DNA of 64,000 bases, taken from Nomia melanderi. Lineage: Eukaryota > Arthropoda > Insecta > Hymenoptera > Halictidae. Below the pieces are notes generated by a model. That model made no database searches, was not told the DNA's origin, and saw nothing but the letters and a program-made list of their open reading frames with translations. Positions 33,625 to 44,576 of the stretch are shown here, piece by piece (within the stretch, counting starts at the first letter, position 1; every line of letters starts with the position of its first letter). The stretch is from NCBI RefSeq assembly GCF_051020985.1, contig NC_135006.1, positions 17,253,501-17,317,500 on the forward strand, written 5' to 3'. The position numbers and the translations under genes are program-made.

Positions 33625-36249
33625 ATGACAGAACACAGAGGAACATCATTTTACAATTCTTGTGTAAAAGTTCCAGTGGACCCTTGCAGTAGGCAACCAA
33701 CACCTTCCTATGAACGTCCTAGGCTTGCAAAAAATTGCAAAGATGATTATGTTAATAAGACAGACTTTGTAACAGACAATCAAATTATTAGCGATTCAGG
33801 AGCATCAAGCCCCAGAGAAATTGTAGACAATTTTATAGAATTTTTAGAAAGTATCCCAGATTATGGTCAAGTTCATCACTTGTCAAATGAACAGTTTAAA
33901 CAAAAGGTGGACTATTTAAAGAGAAAACAGAAGTTACTGTTAAAAAATTTAGAAAATTCACTTGCTGATGACGAAGAAGTGAACATGTCAGGCTTATCAA
34001 TATCAAAGTACAATCAAAGATCAAAAACTGAACATAAAAATGGCACAAATGATTTAAAACTAGATGGCAAGAAGTGTTATTTGGAAGAGTTCAGAATTTC
34101 TAGCCCTATGCCGTATCCATCTGATAAATTTGTTTATCTCTTGGAGGATGAAGATTTTTTGGAGAACAGGTACCTTTAATTAACTAAGAACATGCTTTGT
34201 TTATTCATTTATAATTGTAACTTGTGTGTTGTGATTACAGATACAAACAAAGAGACAAGGAATCTAAAACAATATGCAATGAAAAGTTACACTTGGCCGA
34301 CAATTATTGGGGAGCATGGTACGAATCAAAAAGTAAAGATAAATTGGAAAGTGATACAGATAGCATAGAAACAAGAAGCTTGCCAGCTAGTACATCTAAA
34401 GAATGGCATCCTACCGTACCCAAGCCATTCAGCTTTACCTTACGGTAATATAAAACATACAGTTGATTACCACATTTAAGATTCCGGTGTAAAAACTTAT
34501 TCCTGAATGTTTCAGAGAAGAAGCCGAGAAGTATATGGAACAAGTTGAAACTGAGGATGCACAACGTAAAAGTTTCAGGAATAATAATAAAAGCCCCTGC
34601 AAAAAACGTCGTATAAGACCAGTCCCTCTTACATCTAAAATTCCACTGTACGACAAGTTATTAGCAGAGAAAGAAGAACGGTTTGATTCCACTTGAAACA
34701 TTCAGTCGTTTGTTTAATACAAACTTGTGAAACAGTACTATTGACTGCATTTACTTTTTAGGAGTCGCATAGTACGCGAGGAAAGTGCCATAAATTTAAT
34801 GTCCCAAGTACGTCCGTTTCGCCTGGAATGTGACCGCCGAGCTCGACGATGTTTAGTGCGATCCAGCCCAGAAATTCGCAGCAAAAGTGTCAACGTGTAT
34901 ACAAAGTTTAAAGCTAAACCGGTGCCAAAGAATCTGTTCAGTACCGAGATATATGATCGTATGCTCGAAGATGAATATTACAGGTCAATATAATGCGTAG
35001 AGTATTTTTACAGGCTATTGTATGTAAATATAATTAGGGTTGTTTGGACCAATCAGGCACCTGCAAAAACGAGTAAGGGCGGCAGAATTAATGAAATCCT
35101 CCTGTTTGCCGCCATCGATGGCAAGACGGGAACGCGTTAAATCCGCGTGCACGCGTCTGCGAGATACAAACAAGAGTTGCAACGAGAATCTTGGCAGCAG
35201 AAGCTCCCTCCAATTATCAAACGTTACATCACCATCGATGGAAAGATGTAGATCAGCAATGTCGTTACTACCAGCGCGGGGGAATAACTTAGCAGCAATA
35301 TTAAGATGCCAAGTGTCACGGTACTACTGGATGTTATTCACTATACCTGCAACTCTGTACATGTTGCATGCTGCAGACATTAAAATAACATTGTATTCGT
35401 TTATTTATATTCCAGAGAAAAATTAGAACGCGAGATAAAAGAAAAAATGGAGGAGAAACGACGGGAACAGGCTATAAGGATGAGAGAATCATTTATTGGA
35501 CGAAACCCTGTGTGGAGAGCTTTGAGGTCCGCGGCAAGGTATGGCTCCATTGAAATAAGATAGTCCAATGTATCAGTATTTGCAATCAACGATTACATTT
35601 CCAACGCAAGGCACGATCATCAAAGAGATCTTAACATTCGAACATCGCTGCGTCGCGACGAAGCTCGTGAGCAGTCGGAACGTCACCGGTTACAGATGGA
35701 GATGATGCTGGATCGCGTGACTCAAATACCAACTCTTTTCGAGCGTCACTCTCAGGTGTATATAATTTCAACTCTCATTCAGCGGGTTTAAAGAAACTGT
35801 CAACGAACTTCTTATTCCAGACTTACCAAACGCTGATCGAACCACAACAAAAGGACAGTTCAAAGTTGCTGCAACGAAAAAAGAAGAGGAAACAAAGACA
35901 AAAGTCGCGCAGCATAGATTGCTACGCCGACTACGAGAATATTTGCAGACCAGATTCTGGGTCGGTGACCAGTTCCTCTGGAACGTTACTATCAGTAAGC
36001 CAATCGTCGAAGTCATCGGAGGCGTCCACGTCGCATGTCTCTGACAAATCAACAGCGAAGTCTCAGTGTTCCTTTTCCAAGAAGAAAGGCGATCGTGGCC
36101 AGTTAAAAGTTTCTATAAACGAAACGGCAGAACTGATCGACGACGAGAAGGACGACCTACACAGCGAGCAACGTTACTCTAACGGAAAGGACGGAAATAC
36201 AGTGCACAGTGACAAACACATTGACAATATGAACTCTAGTCGATGCTGA
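33625..36249 (+). CDS. FAM161: FAM161 (UPF0564) family centrosomal/ciliary protein
   Basis: FAM161 proteins associate with microtubules at cilia and centrosomes. Eight exons join: 33625-34169, 34241-34444, 34516-34680, 34762-34983, 35057-35320, 35417-35538 (edge uncertain by 1 base), 35611-35755 and 35821-36249, giving about 698 residues. The family hallmark is the FKAKPVPKNLF motif (about 354-364) followed by EIYDRMLEDEYYR. Basic helical segments follow (EKLEREIKEKMEEKRREQAI), then LRRDEAREQSERHRLQMEMM and IPTLFERH near 540-555. The C-terminal tail is low-complexity, serine/lysine-rich and probably disordered. Part of this last exon is duplicated as a fragment at about 40945-41046. The AATAAA at 36301 is a plausible poly(A) signal. 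Confidence 0.85.
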
Positions 36250-36454
36250 TATACATTCATACCTTCAGACGCTGGTTACAAGTAACAGTGCACGCCATAC
36301 AATAAAACAGAGGTTTATTCAATGACAGTTTATTGTAACATTATCATAAAATTTTCCACTGAAAAAATACAAAACTCCGCGGTGCAACCGCTATATACAA
36401 TTATGTATAACTCTCGTGTATCGGCGATTGGATAGAGGAAGTAGTTGAAGCGCT

Positions 36455-36694
36455 TTAACGCGTTAAGCGCCACGAAAATCTTAAGCGTTTCCCCGTAGAG
36501 TTTGTCTTTCGCAGCAAAGAAAAGTAGGAATAATTATGAATTGTTCGGCGTTGCAACGTTTGCGTTACACTATTATCAACTCAGTTGCCTTGTTAAACAT
36601 TTTTATTTCACATCGGTTGTCTTGTGTTACGATTGTTTTTTAGTCATTCAGAAGCGTCAGTCACCAGCGACTGACGTGGCGCTTAACGTGTTAA
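36455..36694. mobile_element. TTAA MITE, TTAAGCGCCACG family, copy 1
   Basis: The 240-bp element has termini TTAACGCGTTAAGCGCCACG and, inverted, TTAACACGTTAAGCGCCACG: 19 of 20 bases match. Both ends are TTAA, the target duplicated by piggyBac-type transposases. The interior has no ORF. It lies just downstream of the protease 1 stop codon, probably in its 3' UTR. Confidence 0.8.
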
Positions 36695-36774
36695 CGAGGC
36701 GCTCGCTGGTTCTAGTCAGTTGAGCGCATAATAAGCTTCAAAATAAAAAAACGATGCGCACCGGATACATTAGC

Positions 36775-39594
36775 TCACGGTCTAATATTGTCCAAGATCC
36801 AGTCCATGTAATACACGATATTGGTGTAAGCGCCGGGCACTCCTTCTATGGCGCAGCCCCTGAGCCCGAAGCTAACGATTCCGTACTGAACGAACTTCGT
36901 GGTCTCTTTGTACAGTACCTGAGTCTGGAGCGGTCCACCGCTGTCCCCGGTGCAAGAGTCTTTGCCCCTCTTGCCGCCGGCGCAGATCTGTTTATACCAG
37001 ATCTCCGTTATAGCCTTGTAAGCCTCCGCGCATTCCTTATTGCTAACTAACGACAGTTTCACTTGTAGCAGGGTCTGACTAGGTAAAGCTGTTTCCGTCG
37101 TGCCCCAACCGGTCACCACTACCTGTCGACGGAACATCGGAACAAATATTTACAAGGATACAAGAAAAAGCAATGGAAGCAGCAGAAGCGGCAGAACATG
37201 TTTATATCCGGATATCGGTGTTTACTTTTTTCTGATTCAAGGTAGCGGCGGACTCGATCGGCAAGCAAACCGGTCGCACGTTGTTTGGCCTGAAATCGGC
37301 GTCCCCGTTCAACCTCAAGAGGGCGATGTCGTTTCGCGCCGACTTCGGCACGTAGTCTGGATGGAAAATCGCGCTCTCCAGACCGAAGTCCTGGTACCTC
37401 TCCGCGCAGACCAACTCCAGGCCGTTCTCGTCCTTGTCGCAGTCGCGCTCCGTGTCCAAATCGTGCTCTCCTATCCGTACGCCGATCAGCTTGAAGTCTG
37501 AGGACAATGACGATCGAACGTGAGATTCACTGTACCAGTTTCACCAGTCGCTAACACGTTGAATGCCACGGGGTCACCGGTGACCAACCAAATCGAATTA
37601 CTATGATCCAATTACTATGTTTCGAAGACTAAGTCGCCAAATGATTGAATTACTCAAACAGCAAGAGATCTTCCTGGTTTCTCTATTATTTAAGCAACTG
37701 GTATATAATGTAGCTTCTGAAAGTTTTGTGTTTCAAAGAATCGTCCGCGAAGGGTTAAACATTACTATTCGAATCATTTCTATTATCAACACATGGCGTA
37801 CCGGCTAATTTTCAGAAAACTGAATTGTGCGGACGGCAATTTTCACTGAGGTCCGCTTGTATCGCTACACACGTAAGAACTCAGATATATTGTCATGTAA
37901 TGTATTTTAAACAGATAATCAATTCGAATTAAATTTTATAGTTTATTCAATGCCGTGGTAATTAGCGAAGTTGCATAGCTAAGTGTCTCTATATAAAAAC
38001 GAGATTTCTCGTTACCGGTACGCAATGTGTTAATATTACCTCGACATTCCGATACTACATCTTCCCCCATTTCAAATATTTTTCGGTGAAATCGCGCGGC
38101 AGTCAGCGTGTTAATTACACTCAAAACAGGATGCTCAATTACTGGTAGGCAGCCTGGTCACACAGTGGGCAGCGGTTAACACGTATCGTTTGTTTATCAG
38201 CGTCCCTGCGCACTTGAACGCCGGATTTGGACCGCCAGTGTTGTAAGCCAGCAACGCCATCCAAGGAAAGTCGAACACGCCGGTCTTGTTCCCACCAATG
38301 ATCTTCGGTATGGTCGCCGGGCCGCAGTTGTCGGCATTTATCATCCGCAAGTTCGGATGGTTGCTAACATCCGGCGGGTCAGGTACAATGGTCGGCGCGT
38401 CGGTCACCGGGGTCGGCGGATTAGTCACTGGCGTCGGGGCGTCCTAAAACAATTAGACCCCAATTATGGACCGCAAATCACACATTGTGTACATAAGCCT
38501 GTGCGCTCGTTTACCTGCTGTTCGCAACAAACTTTCGGAGTCGTGTTGTCGAAGCCGCATTGCAGACTCCGTATGTAGTTGATGGTGTCCGGGGTCAACG
38601 GTCTTTGCTGCAGAAGCGCGACAACGCGGGGACAGGTGCGTACATTGATGCAAATACCGTTTCTGCTCTCTGGAGTTCTGCACGGATCCTCTGCGAGAAG
38701 AAACACGGGATCATTAAACAAAGAACATCGTGCAGAACGCTGCATGCTCGTCGATATTAACCCTTCGCGGACGGAGATTCTTTGAAATGTAGAAAACATT
38801 CAACGGATGAAGCTAAATTGTATATTGATTGCTCAAGTAATATCAATAACAGGAACTACGTGGTAATCTCTTGCTGTCCAAGCAATTGAATCATTTGTTC
38901 GCAGCGTGATCTTCCAAATATGAACGTTTCATGTCGACAGTCGCCGGATGATTTGATAGAGCAACATTATATTCGGTATTTACCGTCACCCTGTGTATGC
39001 CGCGTCGATGCGTGAAATATTGAAAGAAAATAGCTTCAGTTCCTTAATTCATATGTGATTTCTTAATCATTTCAAAGTATCTCGTCTGCATCTAATTAGA
39101 ACGTATTGGATGTTACAAGTGAGAATCTCTCGAGTGCAAGGGGTTCACCCCTTGTACAATGACGAGTGAGACTCGCGAAGATTTCTAGGCTAATTTAACG
39201 ACAATGTTGTTCATTACCCACGAATCAAATATTTTGCTATTATCAGTGTATTATCTTCAAATGAAATTTCCACTTGGAATGGAAAATTTTGTTGCATTTC
39301 TTCCAAATTGTCGATAAAATATTACACGAGTTTAATTGCGAAAGTAATACGCCAAGGGGTTAATAACTACAATAGTCGATTGTTCAATCAAGGGCTACAA
39401 TGATTGCTGTTCTCCGAATCAGCGTCGATCGCGCGTCGTTCGCGGAACAGGGAATCGCGAGGGGTAATTCGACGACGGAGGCAATTTGAAAATAGCCGCA
39501 ATTATCGCTGTTACGTCATTATAAAACTTTACTCACGCGCGATGCACGTCTGCAGAATGAAAATAACGACCGCAGGAAGAAGGATACGAGTCAT
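36775..39594 (-). CDS. Clip-domain trypsin-like serine protease 1
   Basis: A secreted zymogen of the kind that works in haemolymph cascades (melanisation, Toll) or venom. Five exons, 39594-39537, 38690-38515, 38443-38143, 37497-37226 and 37122-36775, give 384 residues. A signal peptide (MTRILLPAVVIFILQTC...) is followed by a six-cysteine clip domain (C23, C33, C39, C64, C74, C75), then a proline-rich linker of TNPPTPVTDAP type. Activation is expected after K125 (K/IIGG). The triad is H171, D235 and S330. D324, six residues before the serine, predicts trypsin specificity. It is the tandem duplicate of protease 2 and shares all intron positions with it. Which cascade it serves cannot be told from sequence; easter/venom-protease relatives are the nearest I recall. 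Confidence 0.9.
37550..37610. mobile_element. TTAA MITE terminus, AACACGTTGAATGCC family
   Basis: CTAACACGTTGAATGCCACG is followed by GGGTCACCGGTGACC, including a 14-bp palindrome GGTCACCGGTGACC. The same order is seen, inverted, at the right end of the element at 49674-49904. A matching second terminus was not fixed; GTCAGCGTGTTAAT near 38113 is a weak candidate. A related solo terminus lies at about 42226-42275. Confidence 0.55.
38757..39363. mobile_element. Decayed or composite TTAACCC(C)TT element
   Basis: TTAACCCTTCGCGG at the left and CCAAGGGGTTAA at the right are imperfect inverse termini bounding about 607 bp in the first intron of protease 1. A central GAGTGCAAGGGGTTCACCCC near 39134 looks like two further termini meeting head to head, so this may be two abutting elements. 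Confidence 0.4.
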
Positions 39595-40440
39595 TTTCCC
39601 CTCGCGTTGTGTCTCCTCGATACCGTTCGTCGCCAGGTATGGACGGCTCTTTTCCTGTTGCCGATCTTGTCACGATCCCATCCGATCGGATACGATGGTC
39701 CCGATAACAGCAACAGAAGGAAACACAGTATCCCCGAGTGTGCGATCAGTCGCTGTTCACAGGCAGAACTGACCTGCGATTTTTCGAGCCGCCTGCGACG
39801 CGGACAAACCGATTTCGAAAACTGTCTATTTGTCAGTCCCGCGGAGAACGGATACCCGCGCGGCGGTCATCGGCGTACTAACTGCTGCCATCTTTGGTAG
39901 ACTTCCGCGAGTCGCTCGGGTAAAAGAAAAGACAGCTTGGAGGGGAGGGATTACCAGGAAAATTCTTTCAGCAAACGCTACGTACGCACGCAACGCGATT
40001 TTAAATCTGCTCGAACTCCGCTTCACGGTCGTGACCGCCGCCGTGTCGAGTTCCGTTCCTTTATCGCATCATCGGTTTCCACCGACACTCCTTCTTCTCG
40101 GAAAGCTGTCCGAAAAAGACCCACTGCTTCGAGTTTCTTCCTATTTTTCCTCGTCTGTCAGCATACACTCCGCCGGTTAATTCTCAAGAGACGAGCATTG
40201 CAGACTTCGTTGCGTACTGCTACCGAGAAATCTCGTTTTTATACGAAGACTCTCGGCTGTATAACTTTGATAATTACCACAGCATTTAAGGAAATATCGA
40301 ATTTGATTGGAACTAATTGTCCATTTGAAATATATTACATAATATGATACCCGAGTTTTTTTTATAGACAGCGATACAAGTGGATCTCGCTGAAAATCAG
40401 CACAATTGAATTTTCTGATAATTAGCCGGTACGCAGTGCG

Positions 40441-40662
40441 TTAACACTAGGTTTACGGAACGCGTGAAATTGACGCATATTGGATTTTAGAAATATTGCT
40501 CTGTAAATACGCCGATTTTGATTGACGCGACCACACTGACGTGTACACCAATTACCTACTATCGAATCTCCAGTTTCCACAATCTGAATAAACGATACGC
40601 CGCCGAGAAAATTCATTGTTATGTTGATGTATAAAATGCTGTCGTAGCAGTCAAAGTGTTAA
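40441..40662. mobile_element. TTAACACTAGGTTTACGG family element, degraded
   Basis: It begins TTAACACTAGGTTTACGGAA and ends TCAAAGTGTTAA; only about 8 terminal bases remain inverse. The paralogous place in unit 2 starts the same way at 45417 but diverges after about 140 bp. Confidence 0.5.
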
Positions 40663-40813
40663 TAGGGGAACCCCGTGTCGCAACTCGCGAGGTGAACGTT
40701 AAATTAACCAATCGGTGGAATTACATATTTGTTGCACGGTATCGATTACGTACGTCTACTAGTCGCTTGACTTTTAACTCGCGAGCTGCTGAAGGCGATA
40801 ACCTTTTACACTG

Positions 40814-40940
40814 ATAACGATAGAATAATTCACTTATTGCAAAGATTATGTCGAGCGTACTGAGATTACGGCAATGAAAACATTCTCTTTGCGAGATGGT
40901 CGCACTGTCTTCACCCTCGGAGGAATGCTTAGACGTTTCT
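40814..40940. repeat. Duplicated fragment of protease 3 3' flank
   Basis: GATAACGATAGAATAATTCA then TTATTGC, GAGATTAC, AACATTCTCTT and CCTCGGAGGAATGCTTAGACG match 45950-46070 in order, the sequence just 3' of protease 3. It is non-coding here and marks the right end of duplication unit 1. Confidence 0.75.
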
Positions 40941-40944
40941 TCAA

Positions 40945-41046
40945 GATCAAAAATACGGCAGAACCGATCGACGACGATAAGGATGAGTTACGTGGCAAGG
41001 TTACTCTAACGAAAAGGGAAGTACAGTGCGCGGTGACAAACGCACA
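40945..41046 (+). pseudogene. Fragment of FAM161 last exon
   Basis: AAATACGGCAGAACCGATCG with following ACGACGATAAGGATGA, GTTACTCTAACG and CAGTGCGCGGTGACAAACGC match FAM161 exon 8 (about 36120-36215) with scattered substitutions. It lacks an upstream exon or start and has lost the segment between the homologous end and AATAAA at 41047. It is a non-functional left end of duplication unit 2. Confidence 0.8.
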
Positions 41047-41199
41047 ATAAAACAGAGGTTTATTCACTGACAATTTATTGTAGCATTGTCATAAGACTTT
41101 CCACTGAAAAAGTACAAAACTCCGCGGTGCAACCGCTATATACAATTATGTATAACTCTCGTGTATCGGCGATTGGATAGAGGAAGTAGTTGAAGCGCT

Positions 41200-41370
41200 T
41201 TAACGCGTTAAGCGCTAAAAATCTTAAGCGTTCCCCCGTAGAGTTTGTCTTTTGCAGCAAAGAAAAGTAGGAATAATTATGAATTGTTCGGCGTTGCAAC
41301 GTTTGCGTTACACTATTATCAACTCAGTTGCCTTGTTAAACATTTTTATTTCACATTCTTAACGCGTTAA
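41200..41370. mobile_element. TTAA MITE, TTAAGCGCCACG family, copy 2 (internally deleted)
   Basis: Paralogous to 36455-36694 but 171 rather than 240 bp. The sequence jumps from TTATTTCACAT to TTAACGCGTTAACGAGG, losing most of the right terminal inverted repeat. The 69-bp loss equals the change in duplication offset across it (4746 to 4677), so the deletion came after the segmental duplication. Confidence 0.8.
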
Positions 41371-41451
41371 CGAGGCGCTCGCTGGTTCTAGTCAGTTGAG
41401 CGCATAATAAGCTTCAAAATAAAAGAAACGATGCGCACCGGATACATTAGC

Positions 41452-44400
41452 TTACGGTCTGATATTGTCCAAGATCCAGTCCATGTAATACACGATACTG
41501 GTGTAAACACCGGCGGCTCCTTCGGTGCCGCAGCCCCTGCTGTGCCCGAAGCTAACGATTCCGTACTGAACGAACTTCGTGGTGTCTTTGTACAGTACCT
41601 GAGTCTGGAGCGGTCCACCGCTGTCCCCGGTGCAAGAGTCTTTGCCCTTCTTGCCGCCGGCGCACATCTGTTTGTACCAGATCTTTATCGCCCTGTACGC
41701 CGCTGCGCAGTGCTCGTTGCTGACTAGCGATAATTTCACTTGCAGCAGGGTCTCGCTGGGCAAGGAGGTTTCCGTCGTGCCCCAACCGGTCACCACTACC
41801 TGTCGACGGAAACATCATCGTCATCGGAACAAATATTTACAAGGACACAAGACAAAGCAATGGAAGTAGCAGAAGCAGTGGAACGTGTTTATATCCGGAT
41901 CGGTGATTACTTTTTTCCGATTCAAGGTAGCGGCGGACTCGATCGGCAGGCAAATCGGTCGCACGTTGTTCCTCCGGAAATCGGCGGCCCCGTCCAACCT
42001 CAGGAGGGCGATGTCGTCTCGCCCTAGCGCAGGGCTGTAGCCTGGATGAGGAATCACGTTTTCCAGGCCGAAGTCCTGGTGCCTGTCTGCGCAGACTATC
42101 TCCTGGCCGTTCTCATCCTTGTCGCAGTCGCGTTCCGTGCCCAGATCGTGCTCTCCTACCCGTACGCTGATCAGTCTGCTGTCTGAAGGTAATGTCATAG
42201 GTGAGACTGTACCGATTTCATCATTGGGTAACACGTTGAGTGTCGTAGAGGTCACCGGTGACCCTCAAGCGAATGGGATTATTATGGTCCACTCGATTAA
42301 CCCTTTGCACTCGGAGGCGCCTTTCAGTCGCCATTTGATCTGACCCATGGAAAGATGAAATTTAGAATTCAATACTAAATTTTTATATAATGCATCAACA
42401 CATGGAACATCGGAACTATTTATTTTCAAAATCACTTCGAATATTCAATGCTTCGAAGATGTCAATAATTGATAAACAAGAAAATCGAAACCAGTCATTT
42501 TGACTGGTACGTAGTTCTAATATTAAACAAGCAGCTATTTTTATCAATTTAAATCAACAAGATGCCAATGTACTGACATGTGATTTCAAAGTTACATGGT
42601 CCTACAGAGGGTTAATTTATACATGTTTTCTCGTTAATTAGTTTCAAAGAACATCGTCTATATCTCATCGGAGCATATTGAACGTTTCAAGTGAGAAACT
42701 TTCGAGTGCAAAGGGTTAATTTCAGTTAAAAAAAAGAATGCTCAATTACTGCTACTCAGCCTGGTCACACAATGGGCAGCGGTTAATACGTATCGTTCGT
42801 TAATCAGCGTCCCTCCGCAGCCGAATCGTGGAGCTTGCCTGCCGACGTCGTAAGCCAGCAACACCATCCACGGAAAGTCGAACACGCCAGTCTTGTTCCC
42901 ACCAATGATCTTCGGTATGGTCGCCGGGCCGCAGTTGTCGGCATTTATCAGTCGCAGGTTCCGATGGTTGCTAACATCCGGCGGATCAGGCACCGAGGAC
43001 TGCGGATTAGGCGCTGCGGTCGTCGTAGGGACCTAAGGCAATTATTGCGGGATTAATGGTTCGTTGTGCGTGCGTAAGGGCGACCAGGTCGTATGGATGT
43101 TTGGAAAATAGTTGACTAAAATAAAAACTAAGTCCGTAGTCAGGTTAAATATATTTATTACGCGATGTGGCTCTAACGAGGAACGTCGACCAACTGGCTT
43201 TTCCTCAGCGCTTTTCTAAAAAGGAAAACTCTTCAGACGAGGGCGTGCGTACCAGGTCCTGGTGGTCCCCTTGGTCATAAATTAGTCAACGGGCCTGGTC
43301 TATATCTCAGGCCCCCAAGTATTGACACGCGAAAGGGCGAACCGTCTACAATAGCCTGTGCGCTTGTTTACCTGCTGTTCGCAGCAAACTTTCGGGTCTT
43401 TGTTCTCCAAGCCGCATTGAAAACTTCGTATGTAGTTAATGGCGTCTGGGTTCAATGGTTTTTGTTGTAGAAGCGCGAGAACGCGGGGACAGGAGCGTAC
43501 GTTGATGCAGACACCGCTTCTGTCCTCTGGAGTTCTGCACCGATCCTCTGCGAGAAGAAACAGATTGTCAAGCAACGCGAGGGAAGCTAGTACGGATACA
43601 GGAATTGCAAGCTGCTTGTGATATCAACCCTTTGCACTCGAGAATATTTTTCTCAATACATATTCATTATTTTCTGACGAAATTTCAATGGTATCTTTTG
43701 CAATTGACATAAAGAAATACCTTAGGTGAATTAAGTGACAGAACTATTTTATTTCGATGTTCCATTTGTCGATGCGTTATAGAAAAATTCAACACTGAAT
43801 TTTAAATTTTCCTTTTCCAAAACGAAATTTTGGGTTCTCGATCGTTTCTCTATAGAAATGAACTATCAAGGCATTTGTAATGTTCGGAGTGCAAAAGGTT
43901 CACACGTTGAATGCCATGGGGTCACCGGTGACGCCCAAATCGAATTACCATAGTTCACTCGATTAACGATGATTATATGAGCATTTCAATATTACAGACA
44001 ATGCTAGCTAATATGGTGACATTCAGCTGGATGGAATAGTAATAATGCAATTCACTTAAATGGTTTAACATTATATTTTTCCTGCCTATTTTCCTCTACG
44101 AATGCGGCGTTCAACGTGTCAACACTAGGTTTACGGAATGCGTCAATTTGCCGCATACTGAATTTCATAAACATTACTCGGCAAACGTTTATGTTTTCGT
44201 TGATACAGTTACAAGAATACGTATCGTAATAACCTAATTTTAAATCCTTAATCTCCAAGATCTAAACAGTCGAACTTCAATTTTTCTAGGAATAGAATAA
44301 ACCGGACAATAAACGTCCGTAAACCTAGCGTTAATAACTGCAACAGTCGTCAGTCGGTTGTTCAATCAAGGGCCACGATGATTGCCGTTCTCCGAAGCAG

Positions 44401-44576
44401 CGTCGATCGCGCGTCGTTCGCGGAACAGGAAACCGCGCGGGGTAATTCGATGACAGGTAGAGGCGGTTTGCGAGTAGACGCAATTACCGCGGTTACATGT
44501 TTATGAAACTTTACTCACGCGCGAGGCATGTCTGCAGAATGAAAATAACGACCGCAGGAAGAAGGACACGAGTCAT
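41452..44576 (-). CDS. Clip-domain trypsin-like serine protease 2
   Basis: Tandem paralogue of protease 1. Five exons, 44576-44519, 43547-43372, 43032-42750, 42182-41911 and 41799-41452, encode 378 residues. The signal peptide is nearly identical to that of protease 1. The clip domain has the same six cysteines, and the linker is shorter and different (VPTTTAAPNPQSSVPDPPD). The activation site is K119/IIGG, the triad H165, D229, S323, and the trypsin-type D317. No stop or frameshift is seen, so both duplicates look functional. Differences cluster in the linker and in surface loops (YNTGGPNPAFKC against YDVGRQAPRFGC), while catalytic segments are almost unchanged. Introns 1 and 3 have gained TTAA miniature elements absent from protease 1. 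Confidence 0.9.
42297..42719. mobile_element. TTAA MITE, TTAACCCTTTGCACTC family (best copy)
   Basis: The 423-bp element starts TTAACCCTTTGCACTCGGAG and ends TCGAGTGCAAAGGGTTAA: a perfect 17-bp inverse match bounded by TTAA. No ORF lies inside. It sits in the intron of protease 2 between the His-bearing and Asp-bearing exons. Confidence 0.85.
43624..43902. mobile_element. TTAA MITE chain, member 1 (CCCTTTGCACTC family)
   Basis: Left end TCAACCCTTTGCACTCGAG and right end GGAGTGCAAAAGGTTCA are inverse, with the TTAA borders decayed to TCAA and TTCA. The right border is also the left border of the next element. Lies in intron 1 of protease 2 and is absent from protease 1. Confidence 0.75.
43899..44122. 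mobile_element. TTAA MITE chain, member 2 (CACGTTGAATGCC family)
   Basis: Left end CACACGTTGAATGCCATGG with GGGTCACCGGTGAC just inside; right end GCGGCGTTCAACGTGTCAA. The termini are inverse copies of TTAACACGTTGAATGCC. Length 224 bp, near the 231 bp of the relative at 49674. Confidence 0.75.
44119..44334. mobile_element. TTAA MITE chain, member 3 (CACTAGGTTTACGGA family)
   Basis: Left end TCAACACTAGGTTTACGGAA and right end GTCCGTAAACCTAGCGTTAA are inverse with one mismatch in the first 17 bases. 216 bp, no ORF. Its left TTAA (now TCAA) is shared with member 2. Confidence 0.8.

Larger units (their letters stand above)
36113..40940. repeat. Segmental tandem duplication, unit 1
   Basis: This unit runs from inside the FAM161 last exon, through protease 1, to a fragment matching the 3' flank of protease 3. 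It aligns with unit 2 (about 40941-46070) at offsets of 4746 (36301/41047), 4677 (36775/41452), 4982 (39594/44576) and 4976 (40441/45417). Offset changes are explained by indels of small TTAA elements. The unit's right end, 40814-40940, matches 45950-46070. Confidence 0.85.
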
